Below, in pieces: positions 55,366 to 64,000 of a DNA stretch of 64,000 nt. How positions within the stretch are numbered: the stretch's first letter is position 1; every line of letters begins with the position of its first letter. Below the pieces are notes generated by a model. The model was not told where the DNA came from, did no database searches, and was given only the letters and a program-made list of their open reading frames with translations. Origin of the DNA: Pseudomonas berkeleyensis. Its GTDB lineage: Bacteria; Pseudomonadota; Gammaproteobacteria; Pseudomonadales; Pseudomonadaceae. Location: NCBI RefSeq assembly GCF_014109765.1, contig NZ_CP059139.1, positions 2,608,001 through 2,672,000 on the forward strand, written 5' to 3'. A program made the translations under genes and the position numbers.

Positions 55366-56220
55366 TTATTTGTGCAGGTGTTCAGCTGCGTGCAGGGTGT
55401 TTTCCAGCAGGCCGGCGCGGGTCATGGGGCCGACGCCGCCCGGAACCGGGGTGATCCAGCCGGCGCGGGGCAGGGCGGTCTCGTAGACCACGTCGCCAAC
55501 CAGCTTGCCGTCTTCCTGGCGGTTGATGCCGACGTCGATGACGATGGCGCCCGGCTTGATCCACTCACCCTTGACCAGGCCCGGCTTGCCCGCCGCGACT
55601 ACGACGATATCGGCCTGACCTACGTGGCCAGCCAGATCCTTGGTGAAACGGTGGGTGACGGTCACGGTGCAACCGGCCAGCAACAACTCCATGGCCATCG
55701 GGCGTCCGACGATATTGGACGCGCCGACTACCACGGCGTGCAGGCCGTAGAGATCGACACCGGTACTTTCCAGCAGGGTCATGATGCCCTTGGGAGTACA
55801 GGGACGCAGCAGCGGCATGCGCTGGGCCAGGCGGCCGATGTTGTAGGGGTGGAAACCGTCCACATCTTTATCCGGACGGATGCGTTCGAGCAGCAGCGAA
55901 GAATCCAGATTCTCCGGCAGCGGCAGCTGAACCAGAATGCCGTCGATGGCTGGATCCTCGTTGAGCTCGTCGATCAAGGCGAGCAGATCAGCCTGACTGG
56001 TCTCGGCCGGCAGATCATAGGCACGGGAAACAAAGCCGACTTCTTCGCAATCCTTGCGTTTATGTGACACATAGACCTGGGAGGCCGGATCGGTGCCCAC
56101 CAGGATCACAGCCAGGCCTGGCGCACGAAGGCCTTGCTGGCGGCGTTCGGCGACACGTTGGGCAATCTGCTGGCGGAGGCTGGCGGCGATCGCCTTGCCG
56201 TCGATCAGTTGTGCGGTCAT
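55366..56220 (-). CDS. folD: Methylenetetrahydrofolate dehydrogenase/cyclohydrolase FolD
   Basis: This 284-residue bifunctional enzyme interconverts 5,10-methylene-, methenyl- and 10-formyl-tetrahydrofolate in the cytosol. The N-terminal domain has [14 protein letters not shown] with the catalytic Lys (near residue 56), and QLPLPENLD follows. The Rossmann domain has [18 protein letters not shown] near 165. The start [16 protein letters not shown] is the family N-terminus. Confidence 0.97.
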   Translation of the reverse strand: MTAQLIDGKAIAASLRQQIAQRVAERRQQGLRAPGLAVILVGTDPASQVYVSHKRKDCEEVGFVSRAYDLPAETSQADLLALIDELNEDPAIDGILVQLPLPENLDSSLLLERIRPDKDVDGFHPYNIGRLAQRMPLLRPCTPKGIMTLLESTGVDLYGLHAVVVGASNIVGRPMAMELLLAGCTVTVTHRFTKDLAGHVGQADIVVVAAGKPGLVKGEWIKPGAIVIDVGINRQEDGKLVGDVVYETALPRAGWITPVPGGVGPMTRAGLLENTLHAAEHLHK

Positions 56221-56351
56221 TGCGCTGGTTAACCATTAATAAGGATGAAAAAAGGACGCGCATTCTCGCATGGGCGCTCACTTGGGCAAAGGCGCCCACC
56301 ACTGTTTTCGCGTAACTCCTTTAAATCGCTGAATTTTTTTGAAAATTTCTG

Positions 56352-56378
56352 TTGACGAGGTTGGGAGGCGTCTATAAC
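56352..56378 (+). promoter_or_regulatory. Promoter of the tRNA cluster
   Basis: TTGACG at 56352-56357 and TATAAC at 56373-56378 are separated by 15 bases (16 if the -35 is read as GTTGAC). A GC-rich discriminator (CGCCCC) follows, as in stringently controlled stable-RNA promoters. Confidence 0.6.
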
Positions 56379-56488
56379 ATTCGCCCCGCTTCTCAGGAAC
56401 AGCCACTCGCTGGGTGAGGCGGCAAGAGCCAAGCCCTGGTGGTGAGGTTGGAGCCAAAAGCTTTAAGTCTGCGCTAGCGGATGGATAA

Positions 56489-56565
56489 GTGCCCGTAGCT
56501 CAGCTGGATAGAGCATCCGCCTTCTAAGCGGATGGTCGCAGGTTCGAGTCCTGCCGGGTGCGCCA
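56489..56565 (+). tRNA. tRNA-Arg (anticodon TCT)
   Basis: A 77-base cloverleaf begins GTGCCCGTAGCTCAGC. The anticodon loop CTTCTAA sits in the TCCGC/GCGGA stem, the T arm is GCAGG-TTCGAGT-CCTGC, and the 3' CCA is encoded. It reads AGA codons. The acceptor stem has two G-U pairs. Confidence 0.95.
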
Positions 56566-56604
56566 TTTGGCGGTCAGGCAAGCTGGGTAAGCAAAATGCA
56601 ATAT

Positions 56605-56681
56605 GGTGGGCGTAGCTCAGTTGGTAGAGCACAGGATTGTGGCTCCTGGTGTCGTGGGTTCGATTCCCATCGTCCACCCCA
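56605..56681 (+). tRNA. tRNA-His (anticodon GTG)
   Basis: A 77-base cloverleaf including the extra 5' G that pairs with C73, the His identity element. The anticodon loop is TTGTGGC, the T arm contains GTGGG-TTCGATT-CCCAT, and CCA is encoded at the 3' end. Confidence 0.96.
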
Positions 56682-56691
56682 TATTCCAAAG

Positions 56692-56722
56692 CGCCAGGCC
56701 AAAAGCCTGGCGTTTTTGTTTT
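56692..56722 (+). terminator. Terminator between tRNA-His and tRNA-Leu
   Basis: A CGCCAGGC / GCCTGGCG stem with a five-base loop is followed by TTTTTGTTTT. It would end the Arg-His transcript before tRNA-Leu, or act only partially. Confidence 0.75.
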
Positions 56723-56737
56723 AAGCTGCAAAGCCAC

Positions 56738-56822
56738 GCGGACGTGGTGGAATTGGTAGACACACCAGATTTAGGTTCTGGCGCCGCAAGGTGTGAGAGT
56801 TCGAGTCTCTCCGTCCGCACCA
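56738..56822 (+). tRNA. tRNA-Leu (anticodon TAG)
   Basis: An 85-base cloverleaf with the long variable arm of leucine tRNAs. It starts GCGGACGTGGTGGAATTGG, has anticodon loop TTTAGGT and ends with an encoded CCA. It reads CUA and CUN codons. Confidence 0.95.
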
Positions 56823-56949
56823 TCTTACAAATCCTCCCGCATTAACGCCTGCTTCTAGGGTGACTTCTTAATATTGACCCTCTAGAATGCTTGGCCTTGA
56901 ATTCGGGGCCGGTTCTAGCCGGCTTTTGTCTGTGCAACGAGGAATATCC

Positions 56950-58260
56950 ATGCAAGTTTCTGTTGAAAGCACTTCTGCTCTTGAGCGTCGCATGACCGTC
57001 GGCGTACCCGTCGAGCGCATCGAGACCGAAGTCAACAAGCGTCTGCAACAGACTGCCCGTCGTGCCAAGGTTCCTGGCTTCCGTCCTGGCAAGGTGCCGA
57101 TGAGCGTGATTCGTCAGCGTTACGAAGACGCTGCTCGTCAGGAAGCACTGGGCGACCTGATCCAGGCTACCTTCTACGAAGCCGTGGTCGAGCAGAAGCT
57201 GAACCCGGCCGGTGCTCCGGCTGTAGAGCCGAAGTCCTTCGAGAAGGGCAAGGATCTGGAATACGTCGCTACCTTCGAAGTGTTCCCTGAGTTTCAGGTT
57301 TCCGGCTTCGACACCATCGCCATTGAGCGTCTCGAAGCCGATGTAGTCGACAGCGACGTCGACAACATGCTCGACATCCTGCGCAAGCAGAACACCCGTT
57401 TCGAAACTGTTGAGCGTGCTGCCGAGAATGGCGATCAGCTGAACATCGACTTCGTTGGCAAGATCGACGGTGAAGCCTTCGCTGGCGGTAGTGCCAAGGG
57501 CACCCAGCTGGTGCTGGGTTCCGGTCGCATGATCCCGGGCTTCGAAGACGCCCTGGTGGGTGCCAAGGCTGGTGAAGAGCGCGTGATCAACCCGACTTTC
57601 CCAGAGGACTACCAGAACCTCGATCTGGCCGGCAAAACCGCCGAGTTCACTGTCACCGTGAACAGCGTCTCCGCTCCGCAACTGCCTGAGCTGAACGACG
57701 AGTTCTTCGCCCTGTTCGGTATCAAGGAAGGTGGTCTGGAAGGTTTCCGTGCCGAAGTTCGCAAGAACATGGAGCGCGAGCTGCGTCAGGCTATCAAATC
57801 CAAGGTCAAGAACCAGGTAATGGATGGCTTGCTGGCTGCCAACCCGGTTGAAGTGCCGAAAGCGCTGATCGGGAATGAAGTGAATCGTCTGCGCGTGCAG
57901 GCCGTTCAGCAATTTGGTGGCAACATCAAGCCAGATCAACTGCCGGCCGAGCTGTTCGAAGAGCAAGCCAGGCGCCGTGTCGTGCTGGGCCTGATCGTCG
58001 CTGAAGTGGTCAAGCAGTTCGAGCTCAAGCCGGATGAAGCCCGTGTGCGCGAGCTGATCGAAGAGATGGCCTCCGCTTACCAAGAGCCGGAGCAGGTAGT
58101 TGCCTGGTACTACAAGAACGACCAGCAAATGAACGAAGTACGTTCGGTTGTACTGGAAGAGCAAGTTGTAGATACTGTTCTGCAGAAGGCCAACGTGACC
58201 GATAAAGCGGTTTCCTACGAAGACGCAGTCAAGCCGGCGGAAGCTCCTAAAGCCGACTGA
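56950..58260 (+). CDS. tig: Trigger factor
   Basis: Trigger factor is the ribosome-bound chaperone and peptidyl-prolyl isomerase that meets nascent chains. The 436-residue protein has the ribosome-binding loop in [21 protein letters not shown] (near residue 45), then an FKBP-like domain ([20 protein letters not shown], near 165). The helical C-terminal chaperone domain follows. ATG at 56950 gives [15 protein letters not shown] hairpin terminator separates it from clpP. Confidence 0.97.
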   Translation: MQVSVESTSALERRMTVGVPVERIETEVNKRLQQTARRAKVPGFRPGKVPMSVIRQRYEDAARQEALGDLIQATFYEAVVEQKLNPAGAPAVEPKSFEKGKDLEYVATFEVFPEFQVSGFDTIAIERLEADVVDSDVDNMLDILRKQNTRFETVERAAENGDQLNIDFVGKIDGEAFAGGSAKGTQLVLGSGRMIPGFEDALVGAKAGEERVINPTFPEDYQNLDLAGKTAEFTVTVNSVSAPQLPELNDEFFALFGIKEGGLEGFRAEVRKNMERELRQAIKSKVKNQVMDGLLAANPVEVPKALIGNEVNRLRVQAVQQFGGNIKPDQLPAELFEEQARRRVVLGLIVAEVVKQFELKPDEARVRELIEEMASAYQEPEQVVAWYYKNDQQMNEVRSVVLEEQVVDTVLQKANVTDKAVSYEDAVKPAEAPKAD

Positions 58261-58287
58261 TCTCGTAACCCCGTTCGAGTACACCAC

Positions 58288-58315
58288 CATAAGCCAGCCT
58301 CCGTGCTGGCTTATG
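58288..58315 (+). terminator. Hairpin terminator of tig
   Basis: An 11-bp stem CATAAGCCAGC / GCTGGCTTATG lies in the gap between tig and clpP. There is little T run after it, so some readthrough to clpP is likely. Confidence 0.6.
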
Positions 58316-58354
58316 CGTATTTGAGACATGACTATTAGGGAGTGAGCGCAAGAC

Positions 58355-58996
58355 ATGTCCCGCAATCCTTTTATGCAAAACATGCCTGAAATCCAGGCCG
58401 CTGGCGGCCTGGTGCCGATGGTCATCGAGCAATCCGCTCGTGGCGAGCGTGCCTATGACATCTATTCGCGCCTGCTCAAGGAGCGTGTGATCTTTCTGGT
58501 TGGTCAGGTCGAGGACTATATGGCCAACCTGATCTGCGCCCAGTTGCTGTTCCTGGAAGCAGAGAATCCTGACAAGGACATTCACCTGTACATCAACTCG
58601 CCAGGTGGCTCGGTGACTGCCGGCATGGCGATCTACGACACCATGCAGTTCATCAAGGCGGATGTCTCCACGACCTGCATCGGTCAGGCCTGCAGCATGG
58701 GCGCTTTCCTGTTGGCTGGTGGCGCCAAGGGCAAGCGTTTTTGCCTGCCTAACTCGCGCGTGATGATTCACCAGCCGTTGGGCGGCTTCCAGGGTCAGGC
58801 TTCGGACATCGATATCCATGCCCGTGAAATCCTGTTCATTCGCCAGCGTTTGAATGAGTTGCTGGCCCACCACACTGGCCAGGATCTGGAAACCATCGAG
58901 CGCGACACCAACCGTGACTACTTCATGAGTGCCCCGCGCGCCGTCGAGTACGGTCTCGTCGATGCCGTTCATGAAAAGCGGCAAATGCCGGTCTAG
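58355..58996 (+). CDS. clpP: ATP-dependent Clp protease proteolytic subunit
   Basis: ClpP is the 14-mer serine peptidase that degrades substrates unfolded by ClpX or ClpA. The 213-residue protein has the catalytic Ser in [10 protein letters not shown] (near residue 113), His in VMIHQPLGG (near 138) and Asp near 187. A short N-terminal propeptide is probably removed. clpX follows on the same strand. Confidence 0.97.
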   Translation: MSRNPFMQNMPEIQAAGGLVPMVIEQSARGERAYDIYSRLLKERVIFLVGQVEDYMANLICAQLLFLEAENPDKDIHLYINSPGGSVTAGMAIYDTMQFIKADVSTTCIGQACSMGAFLLAGGAKGKRFCLPNSRVMIHQPLGGFQGQASDIDIHAREILFIRQRLNELLAHHTGQDLETIERDTNRDYFMSAPRAVEYGLVDAVHEKRQMPV

Positions 58997-59103
58997 ATGA
59001 GGTTTCGCATGCGGGCATTGATCACGAGCGCGAGCCGCGCCCTTGAAAATGCCCGCATTTGCCTTCATCTTGTGTTTCAAGCCTACCGTATTGGATTGAT
59101 CGA

Positions 59104-60384
<1,281 letters not shown>

Positions 60385-60406
60385 CCGAGCTGTTACATGA
60401 CGCAAA

Positions 60407-60435
60407 GAAGGGGCCTAACTGGCCCCTTCGCTTTT
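60407..60435 (+). terminator. Intrinsic terminator of clpX
   Basis: A 9-bp stem GAAGGGGCC / GGCCCCTTC with a five-base loop is followed by GCTTTTAT. Confidence 0.8.
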
Positions 60436-60447
60436 ATGGACTTTGCG

Positions 60448-60476
60448 CTTGTTTTTTACGGGAGCTACCCCCATCT
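60448..60476 (+). promoter_or_regulatory. Heat-shock (sigma-32) promoter of lon
   Basis: CTTGTTT (60448-60454) and CCCCATCT (60469-60476) match the sigma-32 consensus CTTGAAA and CCCCATNT with a 14-base spacer. It lies 60 bases before the lon ATG, after the clpX terminator. Confidence 0.75.
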
Positions 60477-60535
60477 TAAAAGCCAAGGGTAATCCCGCCT
60501 GTTTACGGCCTTATGGCCGCCGCTGAGCCGAAATC

Positions 60536-62932
60536 ATGAAGACAACCATCGAATTGCCTCTCCTGCCATTGCGCGATGTAGTGGTCTATCCGCACATGGT
60601 CATCCCGCTTTTCGTCGGGCGTGAGAAATCCATCGAGGCCCTCGAGGCTGCGATGACGGGCGACAAACAGATTCTGCTGGTGGCCCAGAAGAATCCTGCG
60701 GTCGATGATCCGGATGATCAGGATCTTTATCGTGTCGGCACTGTTGCCACCGTCCTGCAGCTGCTCAAGCTGCCCGATGGCACCGTCAAGGTGCTGGTCG
60801 AGGGTGAGCAGCGGGGCGCCATCGAGCGTTTCATCGAAATCGACGATCACTGCCGTGCTGAAGTGCAACCTCTCGAAGAGGGTGAAACCGCAGAGCGTGA
60901 GTCAGAAGTATTTACTCGCAGCCTGCTCAGTCAGTTCGAGCAATATGTGCAGTTGGGCAAGAAGGTGCCAGCCGAAGTGCTGTCGTCGCTCAACAGCATC
61001 GATGAGCCTAGCCGTCTGGTTGACACCATGGCTGCGCACATGGCGTTGAAGATCGAGCAGAAGCAGGAAATTCTCGAAATTACCTCGCTGTCCGCCCGCG
61101 TCGAGCACGTTTTGGCGCTATTGGATGCCGAAATCGATCTGCTGCAGGTCGAGAAGCGCATTCGTGGCCGCGTGAAGAAGCAGATGGAGCGCAGTCAGCG
61201 CGAGTACTACCTGAATGAGCAGATGAAGGCCATTCAGAAGGAGCTGGGCGACATCGATGAGGGCCATAACGAGCTCGATGAGCTGCGCAAGCGCATCGAT
61301 AACGCCGGCCTGTCCAAGGAGGCGCTGACCAAGGCCAATGCTGAGCTGAACAAGCTCAAGCAGATGTCGCCGATGTCCGCCGAAGCCACCGTGGTGCGTT
61401 CCTATATCGACTGGCTGGTGAATGTACCGTGGAAGGCAGAGAGCAAGGTGCGCCTGGATCTGGCGCGTGCCGAGAGCATTCTCGATGCCGATCATTACGG
61501 TCTGGAAGAGGTCAAGGAGCGCATCCTTGAGTATCTCGCCGTGCAGAAGCGGGTGAAGAAACTCAAGGGGCCAGTGCTGTGCCTGGTTGGCCCGCCCGGC
61601 GTGGGCAAGACCTCGCTGGCTGAGTCCATCGCTACCGCGACCAATCGCAAGTTCGTGCGTATGGCGCTCGGTGGCGTACGTGACGAAGCCGAGATTCGTG
61701 GTCACCGTCGTACCTACATCGGTTCGATGCCGGGTCGTCTGATTCAGAAGATGACCAAGGTTGGCGTGCGCAACCCGCTGTTCTTGCTCGACGAAATCGA
61801 CAAGATGGGTCAGGACATGCGCGGTGATCCTGCTTCGGCGCTGCTCGAAGTCCTTGATCCCGAACAGAATCACAATTTCAACGATCATTATCTGGAGGTC
61901 GATTATGACCTGTCGGATGTGATGTTCCTCTGCACCGCCAACTCGATGAACATTCCAGGTCCCCTGTTGGATCGGATGGAAGTCATCCGCCTGCCGGGTT
62001 ACACCGAGGATGAGAAGGTCAACATCGCCATCAAGTACCTGGTGCCCAAGCAGATACAGGCCAATGGTCTGAAAAAGGGCGAGCTGGAGCTCGAGGAATC
62101 GGCGATTCGCGACATCATTCGTTACTACACGCGCGAAGCTGGCGTGCGCAGCCTGGAGCGACAAATCGCCAAGGTATGCCGCAAAGTGGTCAAGGAGCAC
62201 GTGCGCGAGAAGCGTTTCCAGGTCACGGTAACCGCGGATGCGCTGGAGCACTTCCTGGGTGTGCGCAAGCATCGCTACGGCCTTGCCGAACAGCAGGATC
62301 AGATCGGGCAAGTGACAGGTTTGGCCTGGACGCAGGTGGGGGGCGAGTTGCTCACCATCGAGACCGCAGTGGTGCCTGGCAAGGGCAATCTGATCAAGAC
62401 CGGCTCGCTGGGCGATGTCATGGCAGAGTCGATGACGGCCGCCATGACAGTGGTGCGCAGTCGGGCGAAAAGTCTGGGGATCCCTGCAGACTTCAACGAG
62501 AAGCGCGACGTTCACATCCATATGCCAGAAGGCGCCACGCCCAAGGATGGCCCGAGTGCAGGCATCGGTTTGTGCACGGCACTGGTTTCGGCGCTGACGC
62601 AGATTCCGGTGCGGGCCGACGTTGCCATGACCGGCGAGATCACCTTGCGAGGTCAGGTGCTGGCCATTGGTGGGCTCAAGGAAAAATTGTTGGCTGCGCA
62701 TCGTGGTGGAATCAAGACGGTGATCATTCCGGAAGAAAATGTGCGTGATCTGAAAGAAATTCCGGAAAATATTAAGCAAGACCTGCAGATTAAACCGGTT
62801 AAATGGATTGACGAGGTCCTGCAAATTGCGCTGCAATACGCCCCGGAGCCCTTGCCCGATGCGGCTCCCGAGATGGTTGCAACGGATGACAAACGCGAGT
62901 CTGATTCCAAGGAGCGAATTAGCACGCATTAG
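60536..62932 (+). CDS. lon: ATP-dependent protease Lon
   Basis: Lon degrades misfolded and regulatory proteins. The 798-residue protein has an N-terminal substrate-recognition LON domain ([20 protein letters not shown]), a coiled-coil linker, an AAA+ module ([15 protein letters not shown], near residue 355) and a serine-lysine peptidase domain with [10 protein letters not shown] (Ser near 678). No frame damage is seen. A heat-shock promoter precedes it. Confidence 0.97.
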   Translation: MKTTIELPLLPLRDVVVYPHMVIPLFVGREKSIEALEAAMTGDKQILLVAQKNPAVDDPDDQDLYRVGTVATVLQLLKLPDGTVKVLVEGEQRGAIERFIEIDDHCRAEVQPLEEGETAERESEVFTRSLLSQFEQYVQLGKKVPAEVLSSLNSIDEPSRLVDTMAAHMALKIEQKQEILEITSLSARVEHVLALLDAEIDLLQVEKRIRGRVKKQMERSQREYYLNEQMKAIQKELGDIDEGHNELDELRKRIDNAGLSKEALTKANAELNKLKQMSPMSAEATVVRSYIDWLVNVPWKAESKVRLDLARAESILDADHYGLEEVKERILEYLAVQKRVKKLKGPVLCLVGPPGVGKTSLAESIATATNRKFVRMALGGVRDEAEIRGHRRTYIGSMPGRLIQKMTKVGVRNPLFLLDEIDKMGQDMRGDPASALLEVLDPEQNHNFNDHYLEVDYDLSDVMFLCTANSMNIPGPLLDRMEVIRLPGYTEDEKVNIAIKYLVPKQIQANGLKKGELELEESAIRDIIRYYTREAGVRSLERQIAKVCRKVVKEHVREKRFQVTVTADALEHFLGVRKHRYGLAEQQDQIGQVTGLAWTQVGGELLTIETAVVPGKGNLIKTGSLGDVMAESMTAAMTVVRSRAKSLGIPADFNEKRDVHIHMPEGATPKDGPSAGIGLCTALVSALTQIPVRADVAMTGEITLRGQVLAIGGLKEKLLAAHRGGIKTVIIPEENVRDLKEIPENIKQDLQIKPVKWIDEVLQIALQYAPEPLPDAAPEMVATDDKRESDSKERISTH

Positions 62933-62945
62933 CCGGGGGGCTTCC

Positions 62946-62993
62946 TTGACACAATTTTTGAGCCCTTGTTATAAAGCGGCTCTTATTGTGTCA
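62946..62993 (+). promoter_or_regulatory. hupB promoter with overlapping inverted repeat
   Basis: TTGACA (62946-62951) and TTATAA (62969-62974) are 17 bases apart, a strong sigma-70 promoter. Around it TGACACAA (62947-62954) and TTGTGTCA (62986-62993), with inner GAGC / GCTC, form an inverted repeat that spans the -35, -10 and predicted start. This could be an operator or an RNA fold. Confidence 0.7.
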
Positions 62994-63067
62994 GCAGGCC
63001 ATCCAGCACCCGCTTTGCTTACACTAAAAATCAAGAAACAAACTCAACAGAAATAAGGGGACTTAGA

Positions 63068-63340
63068 GTGAACAAGTCGGAACTGATCGATGCCATCGCT
63101 GCATCTGCTGATATCCCGAAAGCTGTTGCTGGCCGCGCGCTGGATGCAGTGATTGAATCCGTCACTGGCGCTCTGAAGGCTGGTGATTCCGTTGTACTGG
63201 TTGGTTTCGGTACTTTCGCTGTCAAAGAGCGCGCTGCCCGTACCGGTCGCAACCCGCAGACTGGCAAGCCGATCAGCATCGCTGCTGCCAAGATCCCAGG
63301 CTTCAAAGCTGGCAAGGCTCTGAAAGACGCCGTTAACTAA
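63068..63340 (+). CDS. hupB: DNA-binding protein HU-beta
   Basis: HU is the histone-like dimer that bends and compacts DNA. The 90-residue protein starts at a GTG (63068; GGGGACTTAGA ribosome site upstream). It has the conserved core [20 protein letters not shown] and the DNA-binding arm [12 protein letters not shown]. It lies between lon and ppiD, the standard order. Confidence 0.97.
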   Translation: MNKSELIDAIAASADIPKAVAGRALDAVIESVTGALKAGDSVVLVGFGTFAVKERAARTGRNPQTGKPISIAAAKIPGFKAGKALKDAVN

Positions 63341-63445
63341 GCGTCTTCCGGGTTTGCCTCGCCGTCAGGCTAGTTCTGGCGGTTGTTAGGAGGCAGGGCA
63401 GGTAGTCGCAGACTCCGCTGCACTGGCCGCTTAACACGTTACGAG

Positions 63446-63475
63446 AAGGCGCATCCAAGGATGCGCCTTTCTTCT
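63446..63475 (+). terminator. Intrinsic terminator of hupB
   Basis: An 11-bp stem AAGGCGCATCC / GGATGCGCCTT with a two-base loop is followed by the T-rich TCTTCT. Confidence 0.8.
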
Positions 63476-63534
63476 ATCTGGACATTACCCACACTGCGCG
63501 GCTGGTGAGTCTGTACGGCCGTTCTGGGGGAAGC

Positions 63535-64000
63535 ATGCTGCAAAACATCAGGGACAATTCACGCGGTTGGATTGCCAAAATCATTATCGGCCTCATCGTC
63601 ATGCTGATGGCCTTTACCGGTTTCGAAGCCATCGTCACGGGAACCAGCAATCGCAACAATGCGGCGGACGTGAACGGTGACACCATTACCCTCGACGAGC
63701 TGAACCGGGCCGTTGAGATGCAGCGCCGTCAATTGCTGCAGCAGTTGGGACGTGACTTCGATGCCTCGCTGCTCGATGAGAAGCTGCTGCGCGAGGCCTC
63801 GCTCAAAGGGCTGATCGATCGCAAGTTGCTGCTGCAGGCAGCCGGCGATGCGGATTTCGCCTTCTCAGAGGGCGCTTTGGATCAGGTCATTTTGCAAACG
63901 CCTGAATTCCAGACCGATGGCCGTTTCGATGCTGCGCGCTTCGATCAGGTGATCCGCCAGATGGGTTACAGCCGTTTGCAATTCCGTCAGATGCTGAAAG
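63535..64000 (+). CDS. ppiD: Peptidyl-prolyl isomerase/chaperone PpiD (N-terminal part)
   Basis: The gene runs off the right edge after about 155 codons. It begins MLQNIRDNSRGWIAKIIIGL, one membrane anchor helix, followed by the periplasmic SurA_N-like domain (NGDTITLDELNRAVEMQRRQ). PpiD is an inner-membrane periplasmic folding factor near the translocon. The start has an upstream GGGGGAAGC. The parvulin domain lies outside the window. Confidence 0.92.
   Translation, partial: MLQNIRDNSRGWIAKIIIGLIVMLMAFTGFEAIVTGTSNRNNAADVNGDTITLDELNRAVEMQRRQLLQQLGRDFDASLLDEKLLREASLKGLIDRKLLLQAAGDADFAFSEGALDQVILQTPEFQTDGRFDAARFDQVIRQMGYSRLQFRQMLK

Overview
The window is ordinary chromosomal DNA of a Pseudomonas (high GC, Pseudomonas gene order, REP-type repeats). 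The order hemN / ccoSIHG / two tandem ccoNOQP operons, the tRNA-Arg-His-Leu / tig-clpP-clpX-lon-hupB-ppiD block and the acnB, miaE and lpxH neighbourhoods point to the P. aeruginosa / P. mendocina side of the genus. I cannot assign a species. I see no prophage, insertion sequence, CRISPR array or rRNA operon.

Layout. 0-15 kb is a minus-strand microaerobic respiration block: two cbb3 oxidase operons (cco-2 first, then cco-1), the ccoGHIS assembly genes, two accessory genes and hemN. Anr/FNR-type boxes lie before hemN and before ccoN2; the ccoN2 box falls inside the coding sequence of a divergent hydrolase. 15-19 kb holds a three-gene circularly permuted ATP-grasp / alpha-E / transglutaminase operon behind a sigma-54 promoter with NtrC-like sites. 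19-29 kb is mixed metabolism: a VOC protein, a rhodanese plus cytochrome c pair, an AEC transporter, a thiolase/FadB beta-oxidation pair, small membrane or secreted proteins, a glutamine amidotransferase and PlsC. 29-35 kb has alaC, nasS-nasT and acnB. 35-47 kb has a DUF1289 protein, an Anr-box-controlled universal stress protein, miaE, lpxH-ppiB, glnS-cysS, a LysR/SDR pair, a class C beta-lactamase next to an Lrp regulator, and an EamA exporter. 47-55 kb is a sigma-54 activator divergent from a glycerol-type ABC importer. 55-64 kb has folD, three tRNAs, and the trigger factor / Clp / Lon / HU / PpiD proteostasis block.

Most notable are the regulatory structures. The nasST leader contains, in order, a sigma-54 promoter, two tandem hairpins with identical AACGGC hexaloops (the A1/G4 pattern of ANTAR-protein RNA targets), and an intrinsic terminator whose 5' arm overlaps the second hairpin. 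This predicts that NasT controls its own operon by antitermination. The amide-ligase-like ATP-grasp operon has its own sigma-54/NtrC-type promoter, so it looks like a nitrogen-controlled and functionally undefined system. The glycerol-type ABC operon has six GTTCA motifs upstream of a sigma-54 promoter, and its two ATPases carry complementary defects. A palindromic REP pair is nested inside another REP pair of a different family.

All calls come from reading the sequence and from general family knowledge. No database search or folding calculation was run.
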